Below, piece by piece: positions 26,877 to 37,023 of a stretch of DNA of 64,000 bases. A program made the translations under genes and the position numbers. Below the pieces are notes generated by a model that saw only the letters and a program-made list of their open reading frames with translations, did no database searches and was not told where the DNA came from. Every line of letters begins with the position of its first letter. The stretch's first letter is position 1. This stretch comes from Phocaeicola vulgatus ATCC 8482 (GTDB lineage: Bacteria; Bacteroidota; Bacteroidia; Bacteroidales; Bacteroidaceae), in the NCBI RefSeq assembly GCF_000012825.1, contig NC_009614.1, positions 124,001 to 188,000 of the forward strand. Direction: 5' to 3'.

Positions 26877-29800
26877 TTAGAATGATACGTTAACACCAAA
26901 GGCTACAGATTTAGCACCAAAAGCACTGATACCACGTCCGGTAGAGGATTCGGGATCAAAGTCCTTCATGTCTTTGTCGGCACGGAAGGTAAACAAGTTC
27001 TCGCCGGTAAGGAAGAATTTAAGGGAAGACAATCCCCAACGAGTTACCGCATCCTTCGGAACCATATATCCCAAGCTGATGGTCTTAATACGGAAGTAAT
27101 CGGCATCAAATAACTGGTAATCAGAGAAATGCTTATTATATTCATCATAGTAATTACCTCCATACAAACGGGGACATGCTGCATTTGGATTCGGATTATC
27201 TTCATTCCAACGACTTAAATGATACTTTCTCGGATTAGAATTCAACATAAAGGCAAACACCTGTTCTGACTCAAAAGCCACACTGGTACCGGAAACGCCT
27301 TGGCCAAATGCCGACAATTCAAAATTCTTCCATTGCAAATTGATATTTATACCATAAGTAAAATCGGGTACATCTTTGCCAATAATAGTGCGGTCATCAT
27401 CGGTAATGTCATCTCCCCATTCCACATTTTCACGCTGGGGTACATACTTAATGTCACCGGCATTAGGCTTGCGTCCGTATTTATAATAATGTCCCGCATC
27501 AATCTCTTCCTGGGTATACAGTCCATCCGTTTCCAGGCCATAATAAGAACCGATGGCTTCTCCTTCTTTCAGAATATATCTGACTACATCTCCACCATTC
27601 TGTATCATATTGTCTGATCCGGCCAAGGTTACGATTTCATTGTTATTAGTAGCAATGTTACCACTTACAGAATAAGACAGGTCACCAATCTTATTGCGGT
27701 AGGTTGCTGCCAATTCAAAACCTGTATTACGGACTTTGGCCAAATTCATAACCGGTTTTGTCCAAATACCCGTTTCTGCCGGAACGTTATAGCCCAACAA
27801 GATATCTTTAGTATTTTTGATATAATAATCGGCAGTCACACTTAGTTTATTATCGAACAAATCTACATCCAAACCGAAGTCCGCCAAAGCTACAGTCTCC
27901 CAACCCAAAGTCTTGTTAGTAATCTGCGCTTCAAGCACCCCCTTCACCGGCTCATCATTAAAATTATAATTTGCATTGCTGCTCAGCAATTCAAAATAGT
28001 CATAATATCCTACATTGTTGATATTACCCAACGTACCATACGAAGCTCTCAGTTTCAAGTTATTCAGCCAAGCTATCGGTTTCATGAACGATTCTTCGCT
28101 GATACGCCATCCGGCGGAGAAAGAAGGGAACCATCCCCAACGGTTGTCCTTATGGAAACGCGAGGAAGCATCAGCACGAAGATTGGCTTCAAACAAGTAA
28201 CGGTCTTTATATGAATAGTTTATACGACCAAAGTAAGAAAGCATTTTGCTCTCCACAATACCACGTCCATCAGGTAAATCTTTTGAAATATTATTACCTT
28301 GTTCTATATCTTCCAGACCATCGCTTACAAAATCTGTTCGTTTACTATATAACCGTTCAGACTTATAATGCTCGTAGGATGTACCAACCAGAAAATTCAC
28401 CGCATGTTGTCCCAGTTTCAAATCATACTTGGCAGTAAGAGTAGTCATCATATTGCTGTTGCTGATCCAATACATACTCATTGAGTTCGGACTACTGTTG
28501 CCCGTACCGGGAATTTCCTTTCCTGTTTCAAAATGTACTACTTCAGGATACTCAGCCGAATAACTCTTGCTTTTATATTCATAACGCTTATAATCCAATT
28601 GTCCCGAAATGACCAAGTTCTCAATAGGTTTCAAATCAAAACCCAAATCATACATGGTATTTTCCGTAGTACTTTTGCTCCAGTTGTCAAAACTAAGCGT
28701 ACGGAGTGGATTACTATTCATAAAGGTTTGTGTTGCATCCTTACCTCCGGCTATACTACCCCATTCGCCATTAGACTGCTGAGCCACCATAATAGAAGGA
28801 ACCAAAACAAAATTGGCAATCCATGGAGTGCCGTTTTTTGTATCGGAACTATTACGAATATACTTCACTCCGGTTTTCAAAGTCAGCCATTTGGTGACAT
28901 CACTTTGAAGGTTAAGATTCAGATTATAACGATCGTCAGTAACCCCCGGCATGAAATTATCATTAAATACATAGCCCACACTGCTAAAGAAACGTACTTT
29001 CTCACTGCCTCCGCTAAAGTTCAAAGAATGTTGGGTAGTCAGCACATGTTTGTCCAATACCAGATCAGCCCAATTCGTATTTGGATAGTAATCGGGATTG
29101 CTGCCATCTCTAAACCATCCGATTTCTTCATTCGTATAAGCCTGATTTTTTCCTCCTGAAGGATTGGCGTTATATTTAGCTTCATTTAATAAGGTCGCAT
29201 AATCCCATGAATCAAGGACATCCGGTAAATAAGTCGGAGTTTTGACTCCGACATATCCACTATAAGCCACATTCATTTTCTCTGCCTTTCCTCCTTTAGT
29301 CGTAACCAATACAACTCCATAGGCTGCACGAGAACCGTAAATGGCCGAGGAAGCAGCATCTTTCAAGAATGAAATTGACTCAATCGTGTTCGGATCAAGA
29401 TTGGAAAATACCGTAGCATCTGCAATAGCACCATCGATCACATATAATGGAGCAGAAGTTCCCAAATTACCACGACCACGGAAATTAATAGAAGGTGTTG
29501 AACCCGGACGAGAAATAATAGTTACACCGGGAACGGTTCCTTGTATGGCAGACAAAACATTAGTCTGCACACGGTCTTTGATATCATCTGTACTGACAGA
29601 AGCAACAGCACCGGTCAAGTTTACTTTCTTTTGAGTACCGTAACCAATCACTACCACTTCATCCAGTGTTTTCGTGTCTTCTTTCAACGTTACATTATAA
29701 GAAGTAACTCCAGATTGCACTTTTACCACTTGAGGAAGATAGCCGATATAGCTAATCTGCAATTCATTACCCGAGACTGTCAATGTAAAGTTACCATCGA

Positions 29801-30278
29801 AATCGGTAATCGTACCATTGGTCGGAGCCCCTTTCTCTACTACAGAAGCACCGATGATAGGCTCTCCCAAAGCATCTTTCACACAACCGGTCACTTTCTT
29901 TGCCTGCTGCTGTTGTTGTTTTTCTACAGCAGCCACGGCATTCGCCTTTGACACAATGATCTGATTATTTACTATCTTATAAGTATAACCAGAATTTTTA
30001 AACATCTGGGCCAAGACTTGTTCAATAGTAGCATTCTGAGCCTTTACTGAAACCTTTTTGTCCAGTTTGATCTGATTGTCATTATAGAAAAAAGTATAGT
30101 CACTTTGTCCTTCCACTTCCTGCATAATCGTATGCATGGAAACATTTGACTTATTCAATGAGATGGTACCAGATTGGGCATTAACAGGTATTGCACAAAC
30201 AGCACACGCCACTAAGGCACAAAAAAGTTGCCTTTTTACTTTTTGCGGATAAAATAACCGCTGGTTCGTTTTTTTCAT
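26877..30278 (-). CDS. SusC-family TonB-dependent transporter with STN signalling domain
   Basis: 1133 residues. Signal region about 1-34. An STN (secretin/TonB short N-terminal) domain follows (about 35-108, ISLNKSNVSMHTIMQEVEGQ), then a carboxypeptidase-D-like regulatory domain (KKVTGCVKDALGEPIIGAS), the plug (VVVIGYGTQKKVNLTGAVAS), and a beta-barrel ending in a C-terminal Phe (GVNVSF). The STN domain marks transporters that report substrate to a FecR anti-sigma in the periplasm; FecR and ECF sigma genes lie directly upstream. With SusD it would import oligosaccharides into the periplasm. Confidence 0.96.
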   Translation of the reverse strand: MKKTNQRLFYPQKVKRQLFCALVACAVCAIPVNAQSGTISLNKSNVSMHTIMQEVEGQSDYTFFYNDNQIKLDKKVSVKAQNATIEQVLAQMFKNSGYTYKIVNNQIIVSKANAVAAVEKQQQQQAKKVTGCVKDALGEPIIGASVVEKGAPTNGTITDFDGNFTLTVSGNELQISYIGYLPQVVKVQSGVTSYNVTLKEDTKTLDEVVVIGYGTQKKVNLTGAVASVSTDDIKDRVQTNVLSAIQGTVPGVTIISRPGSTPSINFRGRGNLGTSAPLYVIDGAIADATVFSNLDPNTIESISFLKDAASSAIYGSRAAYGVVLVTTKGGKAEKMNVAYSGYVGVKTPTYLPDVLDSWDYATLLNEAKYNANPSGGKNQAYTNEEIGWFRDGSNPDYYPNTNWADLVLDKHVLTTQHSLNFSGGSEKVRFFSSVGYVFNDNFMPGVTDDRYNLNLNLQSDVTKWLTLKTGVKYIRNSSDTKNGTPWIANFVLVPSIMVAQQSNGEWGSIAGGKDATQTFMNSNPLRTLSFDNWSKSTTENTMYDLGFDLKPIENLVISGQLDYKRYEYKSKSYSAEYPEVVHFETGKEIPGTGNSSPNSMSMYWISNSNMMTTLTAKYDLKLGQHAVNFLVGTSYEHYKSERLYSKRTDFVSDGLEDIEQGNNISKDLPDGRGIVESKMLSYFGRINYSYKDRYLFEANLRADASSRFHKDNRWGWFPSFSAGWRISEESFMKPIAWLNNLKLRASYGTLGNINNVGYYDYFELLSSNANYNFNDEPVKGVLEAQITNKTLGWETVALADFGLDVDLFDNKLSVTADYYIKNTKDILLGYNVPAETGIWTKPVMNLAKVRNTGFELAATYRNKIGDLSYSVSGNIATNNNEIVTLAGSDNMIQNGGDVVRYILKEGEAIGSYYGLETDGLYTQEEIDAGHYYKYGRKPNAGDIKYVPQRENVEWGDDITDDDRTIIGKDVPDFTYGININLQWKNFELSAFGQGVSGTSVAFESEQVFAFMLNSNPRKYHLSRWNEDNPNPNAACPRLYGGNYYDEYNKHFSDYQLFDADYFRIKTISLGYMVPKDAVTRWGLSSLKFFLTGENLFTFRADKDMKDFDPESSTGRGISAFGAKSVAFGVNVSF

Positions 30279-30406
30279 AAATACATAATTCTTTATTAGA
30301 CTAAAATCAACATGATTTTCAAAATACAGTGATAGAGACTATGGATAGTCAAGCCTGTCTACAGTAGTTTTCACAATTGTTTTTCATACTATCATTTTTA
30401 TAATTA

Positions 30407-31381
30407 CTATTTCATTTCTTCTATGATATAATGATCATTACTTATTAATCTATAATTTAATGGCGCACTGTGTGAAATATAATTCAAAATCAAATCCAAT
30501 GATTCGCTGTGCATCGTAAAAGTAAAGCGATAATGTCTGGCAATATGGGGGACACATTCAATCTTTTGTCCATACCATTTTTCCAACCGTTCCAAAATCA
30601 TCTCTAATGTCTCATTTTTAAAGCTCATTCTTTTTCCTTGCCGCCAAGATGAATAAGCATCCGCGTCAATAGTAGTGAGACTAATGCCATCAGTCTTGCT
30701 ATATGTCAACTTTTCGTTCGGTTTCAAAACATAACTTCCGCCTTTCTGTTGATTACTTTCAAGTACTTCCACTTTTACTTTTCCAGTCAACAATACAGTT
30801 TCGCCCTCCTCATCACCATCATAACTAAACACTTCAAAAGAAGTACCCAACACAGTCACGTCCATTTTCTGGGTTTTTACAACAAAAGGGTGTGTTTTAT
30901 CAGGCGTCACTTCAAAAAAGGCTTGTCCCGAAAGCTGTACTTCCCTTTTCTCCCCAGAAAACTCTTTTGGATAAGTAAGCCGGCTGCCTGCATTCAACAT
31001 AACCTTTGTACCATCAGCCAATCTCACGGAATCCATTGATTGGTATCCGGTATTCACTACATATATAATTTCTTCACCACTATTTTTCATCAACAACAAA
31101 GCTGAAAGCACCATACATACTGCAATCATCGCAGCCATTCCATATTTATAAAAGGATTTCTTTATAAAAGGAAACCTCCGCCCTCTTACTTTCTTCATAA
31201 TACCATTCAGTATCTTTTCTTCCCTCACCAAATCCACTGCCTCTTCGGACATTTCTTCCCATTGTCTATGAAAAGTATCATTTACATATTCATAGTTATT
31301 CAATGCCGCACGCTCCTCCGGGCTTAAAGAGCATTTGCTTTCAAACAGCTTTCTTATAATATCTTCGTTCTTTGTTTTCAT
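30407..31381 (-). CDS. FecR-family anti-sigma factor
   Basis: 324 residues. Cytoplasmic N-terminal part (about 1-80, CSLSPEERAALNNYEYVND), one membrane helix (YGMAAMIAVCMVLSALLLM, about 84-102), and a periplasmic FecR domain: VNTGYQSMDSVRLADGTKVM, LNAGSRLTYPKEFSGEKREV and VLGTSFEVFSYDGDEEGE. The C-terminal domain binds the STN domain of the outer-membrane transporter. It lies between the ECF sigma gene and susC and should hold the sigma factor until substrate binding is sensed. Confidence 0.94.
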   Translation of the reverse strand: MKTKNEDIIRKLFESKCSLSPEERAALNNYEYVNDTFHRQWEEMSEEAVDLVREEKILNGIMKKVRGRRFPFIKKSFYKYGMAAMIAVCMVLSALLLMKNSGEEIIYVVNTGYQSMDSVRLADGTKVMLNAGSRLTYPKEFSGEKREVQLSGQAFFEVTPDKTHPFVVKTQKMDVTVLGTSFEVFSYDGDEEGETVLLTGKVKVEVLESNQQKGGSYVLKPNEKLTYSKTDGISLTTIDADAYSSWRQGKRMSFKNETLEMILERLEKWYGQKIECVPHIARHYRFTFTMHSESLDLILNYISHSAPLNYRLISNDHYIIEEMK

Positions 31382-31509
31382 CCTTTATTTGATACCCTAC
31401 GGAAATTCATCCATAAATTTCCCCTGTACTTACTATAAATACACGCCAAAAAAGACATACCCCCAATGCAAGGATACATTTTTGCTAAAAAAAAATAAAC
31501 TATGATTAT

Positions 31510-32055
31510 TTAAAAGATAAAAATCAGATAAAGCATAATGTTCTTCTTTAAGAACTTGATTGCTTCATTAATATGTCGTTCTACTGTTTTCTCACTGATA
31601 TTCAACCGAGTAGCAATTTCTTTGTAGGTCAGATGTTCATCACGACTCATCTTAAAAACTTCTTGTTGACGAGGTGGCAACTCACCCACCATCCTTTTAA
31701 TAAATTCTTTTAAATCAGCTGCACTTAGCTCATCTTCCATATCATAATAATCCATTGCAGCACTCAACACCGTAAGTTTATAGGCATTCTCATTGAAACT
31801 TTTACGAAACTGATTAAAAATAAGATTGCGTGTAATAATAAAAAGATATCCCTTAAAATTATCATCCGCACGTAAAAAATCACGTGTCTCCCACACTTTC
31901 ACAAACACTTCCTGCACCACTTCCTCAACTTCTGTTATGGAAGACAAATACAGACGAGAGAAATTATAAACTTTAGACCAATACAATCTATACAAAGTTG
32001 TAAATGCCTTTTCATCTCCATTTTTTAATAATATAATCAGTTCTTTTTCCGACAT
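31510..32055 (-). CDS. ECF RNA polymerase sigma factor
   Basis: 181 residues with the start at MSEKELIILLKNGDEKAF (32055), chosen because the longer form begins with a non-conserved hydrophobic stretch and overlaps the -7 box. Region 2 is seen in EEVVQEVFVKVWETRDFL and region 4 in LPPRQQEVFKMSRDEHLTYK followed by EIATRLNISEKTVERHI. It is the cognate sigma of the FecR/SusC-STN system that switches on the first susC locus. Confidence 0.94.
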   Translation of the reverse strand: MSEKELIILLKNGDEKAFTTLYRLYWSKVYNFSRLYLSSITEVEEVVQEVFVKVWETRDFLRADDNFKGYLFIITRNLIFNQFRKSFNENAYKLTVLSAAMDYYDMEDELSAADLKEFIKRMVGELPPRQQEVFKMSRDEHLTYKEIATRLNISEKTVERHINEAIKFLKKNIMLYLIFIF

Positions 32056-32072
32056 CGCATACAAAATCTGCA

Positions 32073-32080
32073 CAAATATA
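32073..32080 (-). promoter_or_regulatory. -7 box for the ECF sigma gene
   Basis: TATATTTG on the minus strand matches TAnnTTTG. A near -33 (ATTG) lies about 20 bp upstream. It is 18 bp from the preferred start at 32055. Confidence 0.5.
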
Positions 32081-32239
32081 TTATTAATAGTTAAGAAAAG
32101 AAGCAATATTATTTTATTTTTTAAACAAAGAAAAAAAACATCATAGAAAGTCAGATTTCTACATTATGAAAAGCCACCCAATAAATCAGCGGAGAAAATC
32201 TGTAATCAATATAGCCAAAGAAAAGATGCAATCAAAAAA

Positions 32240-32284
32240 AAGAATCTGTAAATGCTTACTTCCCAACAGCATCTACAGATTCTT
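32240..32284 (-). terminator. Terminator of the BlaI-M56-thioredoxin operon
   Basis: Arms AAGAATCTGTA (32240-32250) and TACAGATTCTT (32274-32284), with further pairing of AATGCT and AGCAT inside. On the minus strand the stem runs into a T-run (TTTTTTTT near 32233-32240), 34 bp past the stop at 32318. Confidence 0.85.
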
Positions 32285-32317
32285 ATTCATTTTATTCTTG
32301 CAGAACGAACACGTTCT

Positions 32318-34426
32318 TTATTTCTCCAATGCTTTCATTAATTCTTTTTTTACGGTATCCACCCCCGGAAAACCGGTGTGTTTTTGAATAACAGCCCCCT
32401 CCTTATCAACAATAATATAAGTCGGAACGCCCTGTATGCTGAACTGCTTGCTCAAGTATTTCCATTGAGCCGCCGTTACCCGGTAATGCTCTCCATGAAT
32501 ATCCGGAATCATGTTATCCCACGTTTCCTTGGGCGAGTTCTCTCCGGCAATAAAAACATATACAATATCTTTACCTTCAAGATCTTTCTTCATCGGTTTC
32601 ATCTGTTTCATAGCCATTTTGCAAGGACCGCACCAAGTTGCCCAGAAATCAACCAAAATCACCTTACCCTTAAATTTAGAAATGATGGAATAAAATAAAT
32701 CTTCATCTTTTACTTCTCCGGATTCATTAACGGTATAACCTTTCTTTTTCTTATTAGCATCAATCGTTTCCAAAAGACGGTTGTTCATCTTTGTCAGTCT
32801 GCCGAGATAATAAGGGTCACTCATCTTCCGTATCTCCTCAAAATCATGTACAGTCAATGGAGTGAAGTCACTGATTTTCTGAGCATATTTCATCATTTTC
32901 TGCAAGTCGAAAAAAAGTCCTTGGTCTGTGCCCAAATATCCGGCTATAATCTTTTTCAAAATATAGTCTTGCTGCATAGAACTGAATTCTTTAAACAATT
33001 CATCGTATTTTATTCGCAATTCGCCCATTTTTTCCTGATAGACAGATGTTTTTCCGGTATCTGTATCAGCCTTGAACTCACGTATTATCTTAGCATCTTC
33101 AGCAGAAACTTTATCGGAAGAGAGAATAAACGCAAATATATCACTCAACTCATCATCCATCTTCACCCTCAGATAGCCCATTCCCCTTACCAAATCAGCA
33201 TAACCATTGGCATAAAGCATGACAGGCGAGTTCAGTATATTCAACTGCCGGATATAGTCATAGAAATCATCACTCAATTCCGGTTGTTTAAACTTTTGAT
33301 AAGCTTCACGAGCCGGTAATCCACTGCACTGCACATAAGCATAGGCTAAATTAGAACTTACACGGGTCAATGTCAAAGTACAAAGCAAATCATTCTGAGC
33401 CAATAAAAGCTCCCGGTATGCCTGACTTCTTTTCTTATCGGAACAGATAGCGGATTTGGTTTCTTCATATTTTTTCAACCAATAAGCTTTATACTGACCG
33501 GCAGTCATATTATATAAATCATTCATATTCCAATGAACCATTCCCCATACATCCATCAAATGTTCATCATCGGTTATCATTTCATCATTCAAAGCCGCCA
33601 TGGTACCTGAAAAATAGACTTTCTTTCCACCAGCACGCTTGCCTTTCAACAATTTGCTTTCAGAACGACTCAACTCACGCAAGTTGACAGCCATATCCAA
33701 TTCACCACCGGGAACCAAAAAGACGTCAAAATAAATATCACGTCCCACAGAAAAACTGACCGTAGTCGGAGCACAAAGTTCAATCTCTGTCCGAAATGTT
33801 CCGTCTTCATTCACCTTTATTTCAGTATCCTCAAATTTTGCCGTCAACAAATCACAAGTCCTACAAGAAAACGGAAGTGCATAGTGCTTCTCATAGTCTA
33901 ACAAACGACCGGTTATCACTGATTTGCCATCTTTCAATTCAGCCTTAGGCAACGGTTCAGCGTAATTCAATTTCTGTTTCTTCACATCATCCGATAAATC
34001 CAATTCCGGTAATTTACCATCCAAATGGATTCCCCATACCTTGAAACAGTCCTCACAATCGCTCTCAATGAAATCAATCACTTTCACTGTAGGGGGCAAT
34101 AACGGAAAAATAAGACTAAAAGAAGCCTCACCGCTATCGGGCATCCAAAATTTTTCGCCCAAGGTAATTCCATTACCGGAACGAATCGGATACTTCTCTC
34201 CATTATCAGCCAACAAATAACTTTCATTACTTATCTGAATCCAATTATGAGGACGGAAAAAGGCTTTTACATCCAATACGGTTGCCGTATCCGAAACCAC
34301 CACTCTGTCTATCTCGATAGTAGAAGAGCTACGAGCGATGAAAGGCGGCTGTTTAACCACCCTGTCTTTTGCCTGCAAAAGGCAGCAACTCACCATAGCA
34401 AGCAGTAAAATACCAAAGTTTTTCAT
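32318..34426 (-). CDS. Large secreted TlpA-like thiol:disulfide protein
   Basis: 702 residues. Signal peptide about 1-19 (LLAMVSCCLLQAKD, possibly lipidated at CC). A long N-terminal region of unknown fold (about 20-570) includes a segment with paired cysteines (ESDCEDCFKVWG) and a helical part. The C-terminal ~130 residues are a thioredoxin domain: VILVDFWATWCGPCKMAM (C-G-P-C about residue 598-601) and a cis-Pro stretch VPTYIIVDKEG. This architecture is common for Bacteroidota TlpA-like reductases. It is the last gene of the BlaI operon and is expected to reduce or shuffle periplasmic disulfides. Confidence 0.85.
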   Translation of the reverse strand: MKNFGILLLAMVSCCLLQAKDRVVKQPPFIARSSSTIEIDRVVVSDTATVLDVKAFFRPHNWIQISNESYLLADNGEKYPIRSGNGITLGEKFWMPDSGEASFSLIFPLLPPTVKVIDFIESDCEDCFKVWGIHLDGKLPELDLSDDVKKQKLNYAEPLPKAELKDGKSVITGRLLDYEKHYALPFSCRTCDLLTAKFEDTEIKVNEDGTFRTEIELCAPTTVSFSVGRDIYFDVFLVPGGELDMAVNLRELSRSESKLLKGKRAGGKKVYFSGTMAALNDEMITDDEHLMDVWGMVHWNMNDLYNMTAGQYKAYWLKKYEETKSAICSDKKRSQAYRELLLAQNDLLCTLTLTRVSSNLAYAYVQCSGLPAREAYQKFKQPELSDDFYDYIRQLNILNSPVMLYANGYADLVRGMGYLRVKMDDELSDIFAFILSSDKVSAEDAKIIREFKADTDTGKTSVYQEKMGELRIKYDELFKEFSSMQQDYILKKIIAGYLGTDQGLFFDLQKMMKYAQKISDFTPLTVHDFEEIRKMSDPYYLGRLTKMNNRLLETIDANKKKKGYTVNESGEVKDEDLFYSIISKFKGKVILVDFWATWCGPCKMAMKQMKPMKKDLEGKDIVYVFIAGENSPKETWDNMIPDIHGEHYRVTAAQWKYLSKQFSIQGVPTYIIVDKEGAVIQKHTGFPGVDTVKKELMKALEK

Positions 34427-34448
34427 TGTATCTTTTTTTTTAACATAC

Positions 34449-35639
34449 TTACTTATTTCCCAAGTTCCTATCCAAAAGATTCTTTACTTCTTCGTATGCC
34501 TTTGTATATCCACGGGCCAAAGTAATACCATCCGGAGAGATTAACATAAGAATGGGAACTCCTGAAAAATAAAGGTCTTTCACTATAAAGCCGTTGCCCT
34601 CATCCTCTGTGTAAACTGTAGTCCACGGATGGCTTAGCAATCCCTGTACCCGTTCATCTTTCTTAAACTCTTCAGAACTTCCCTGCAACGATTTCAACAA
34701 ATCATCACGGGTAAATCCCAATACCTCCAAACCTTTTTCATGATATTTTTGATAGAGATCCGTTATTTTAGGATTTACCCAAAAAGTACCAGGACATAAT
34801 CCCCAATGATAAATCAACACATATTTGCCTTTATAATCAGACAAAAACACCTTCCGGCCGTCTTTATCTGTCACTGTAAACTCCGCTGGCGCAAAGCCTA
34901 CTTCAATATTCTTCAATACAAGCAATTGCTTGTCAAGTATTTGTCCAAAATATGAATTTTGAATCTCTGGAGTAAATTGTGCCAAACGCTCTTTCACATC
35001 CTTATAAGTAGCATCAAAAACAAAAGCGGATGCATACATAAAAGCGGCATATTCCATATCGTTCACTTTCAATGCCAGACTATCACGAACAGTCTTCAGC
35101 ATTAGCGGACGATGATATTCATTATACATTTGCCCGTATTTTGCCACACTATCATTTTGCTTTGTATCCTGATATTTCAGTATCTGACTGAAGATATCAA
35201 TCATTTCAGTATTGGAAGACGCAGTCAGGCTATCATACCTAGCCACCAACGAATTGTCATAAAAGCCACCCGAATGACGAACCGCACCCAAGTAATCCAA
35301 AGACCCTTCCAGTTTTATATCATCACCTACGCGAGCTATAATCTCAGCTCCGCGAATACAACTCCGTAACGGTTCACCCACTTTAGGCTGATGCGTCAAT
35401 AAATAAAAAGTAGTATGTTCCATAGGAATAAAAGCCGAGAAAATCCCCTCCTTTTCCACCAATATGGTATCTGTCCCGTCTTCTTTCCAATCGGGTAATA
35501 AAAAAGTTTTAAGAAAAAGAGTATCTCCAACCTGAAGCCCTTCCAAATGACCGGATAGTTTAAAGCCATCGGTCTGCATAGTTTGCCGGCATGACACTAG
35601 AGCCACTGCAAAGAGTGCCAAAGCTAAAATTTTCTTCAT
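34449..35639 (-). CDS. DUF4369/redoxin-type lipoprotein with degenerate thioredoxin motif
   Basis: 396 residues. Lipoprotein signal (VALVSCRQT, Cys17). The N-terminal ~120 residues look like DUF4369 (FKLSGHLEGLQVGDTLFL), then a helical linker, then a thioredoxin-like fold (about 255-390): FTVTDKDGRKVFLSDYKGKY and the active-site position LIYHWGLCPGTFWVNP, where the usual C-x-x-C is replaced by a single Cys (L-C-P-G). The cis-Pro region VPILMLISPDG is kept. It cannot do ordinary dithiol exchange; a one-Cys or chaperone-like role is possible. It lies 22 bp before the TlpA-like gene. Confidence 0.78.
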   Translation of the reverse strand: MKKILALALFAVALVSCRQTMQTDGFKLSGHLEGLQVGDTLFLKTFLLPDWKEDGTDTILVEKEGIFSAFIPMEHTTFYLLTHQPKVGEPLRSCIRGAEIIARVGDDIKLEGSLDYLGAVRHSGGFYDNSLVARYDSLTASSNTEMIDIFSQILKYQDTKQNDSVAKYGQMYNEYHRPLMLKTVRDSLALKVNDMEYAAFMYASAFVFDATYKDVKERLAQFTPEIQNSYFGQILDKQLLVLKNIEVGFAPAEFTVTDKDGRKVFLSDYKGKYVLIYHWGLCPGTFWVNPKITDLYQKYHEKGLEVLGFTRDDLLKSLQGSSEEFKKDERVQGLLSHPWTTVYTEDEGNGFIVKDLYFSGVPILMLISPDGITLARGYTKAYEEVKNLLDRNLGNK

Positions 35640-35669
35640 ATATTCTTACTTTTATATAAATGACTTCCG

Positions 35670-37013
35670 TTATTTTGCATGACGAAGTGCCAACGTATCT
35701 TTTTTCTCTACAGGAAATGACTTTGTCGGAATATCACCTCTAAAGAAACCTTCCTCCTTTATTTTTTTGATACGTTTCCATGCCTGCTGGTAAAGTGTTA
35801 TGCGGTCTTCCACCGGGTTCCCGTCTTCGTCCAAGGCATAACGCTGATCTTCGGAAACTGTAGCCATGTATTTCCTATAATAGCGAATGGCATTCTTCTC
35901 ATCTTCTTTCCAATCATAGAGACAGGCTATTTTATAAAGAATGGAGTTTTTCTTTGTATAAATATATAACTTCTCCAAGGCTTCCACCTCTTTCTTTGTA
36001 TCCCCCGCATAATCGTAACATTCTACCAACCCGTCATAAAGACGTACCATCATACTATCAGAAGGAACTGCTATGCGGAAGGCTTCTTCCATATATTCCA
36101 CACCCTCCTTTTTCCAGGAAGTGCGTGCCGAAGCTTTTGCCAGATAATAGAGCACATTCACATCCATCGGATTTTTTTGATAAGCTTCTTTCAGATTATC
36201 GTATGCACCGTAAAACCAGTTATCCCCATAATGGGATACACCTAAATAGTAAAGAGTGAGAAAACTACGATCACCCAGTTCTTTTAATGACTCATAGCGT
36301 TTTACCGCCGTTCCGTACTCTTTCAGCATACAATAAGCCTTCGCATTCTGGCGGTTCACATCTATATTGGTGGTATCGGACAAACGATAAACTTCCGTCA
36401 CATCAACAGCATCTTTAAACTGCTGATTGTTATTAAAAATACCGGCAATGCGTGCCACTGTCTGGGCATCCAACGAATCACGCCGATAGGCTATGTTATA
36501 ACTGAGGAAGGCACTGGCGGCATCCTGCAATCCCTCGTATGCCTGTCCCAGATATTTGTATCCGGTGGCCGACAAGGAATCGCGTTCCAACCAGCCATGA
36601 CAAGCCGTACGCGCTTCTTCATAATCTTCGGAAGCTAATAAAGAGCGTATGAACTGCAACCGGAAAAATTTATTTTCCGGTTGCAAATTCATTGCCTTCT
36701 GATAACAGTTGGCCGCCCGACGGGAGTTACCCGTCAATTTGTAACACTCGGCAAGGTCGATCAAAACTTTTGTGTTTGTGCTGTCTTTCAAGATAAGAGA
36801 GTTCAATACCCCTATGGCTTCCGGATAACGGTTCATCGCTTTCAGCGCCTGAGCTTTGGTAATCAGCAACAAAGAATCCTGACAATCGGGTTCAATCAGC
36901 GTAACTACTGTTTCATAATCATAATTATCCATTGCCTGACGAATCCCATCATTCACCTGGGCAAACAACGAAACGGGGAGCATACATAGCAGCAGTGTTA
37001 CAAATTTTTTCAT
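35670..37013 (-). CDS. Secreted tetratricopeptide-repeat protein
   Basis: 447 residues. Signal peptide 1-18 (LPVSLFA), then TPR-type helical repeats along almost the whole chain: RYPEAIGVLNSLILKDSTN, LIDLAECYKLTGNSRRAANC, and FLSYNIAYRRDSLDAQTVA. No enzyme domain seen. TPR proteins act as scaffolds; within this operon (M56 protease upstream by 10 bp, thioredoxin proteins downstream) it may assemble an envelope complex. Confidence 0.88.
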   Translation of the reverse strand: MKKFVTLLLCMLPVSLFAQVNDGIRQAMDNYDYETVVTLIEPDCQDSLLLITKAQALKAMNRYPEAIGVLNSLILKDSTNTKVLIDLAECYKLTGNSRRAANCYQKAMNLQPENKFFRLQFIRSLLASEDYEEARTACHGWLERDSLSATGYKYLGQAYEGLQDAASAFLSYNIAYRRDSLDAQTVARIAGIFNNNQQFKDAVDVTEVYRLSDTTNIDVNRQNAKAYCMLKEYGTAVKRYESLKELGDRSFLTLYYLGVSHYGDNWFYGAYDNLKEAYQKNPMDVNVLYYLAKASARTSWKKEGVEYMEEAFRIAVPSDSMMVRLYDGLVECYDYAGDTKKEVEALEKLYIYTKKNSILYKIACLYDWKEDEKNAIRYYRKYMATVSEDQRYALDEDGNPVEDRITLYQQAWKRIKKIKEEGFFRGDIPTKSFPVEKKDTLALRHAK

Positions 37014-37023
37014 ATCTTTATTC

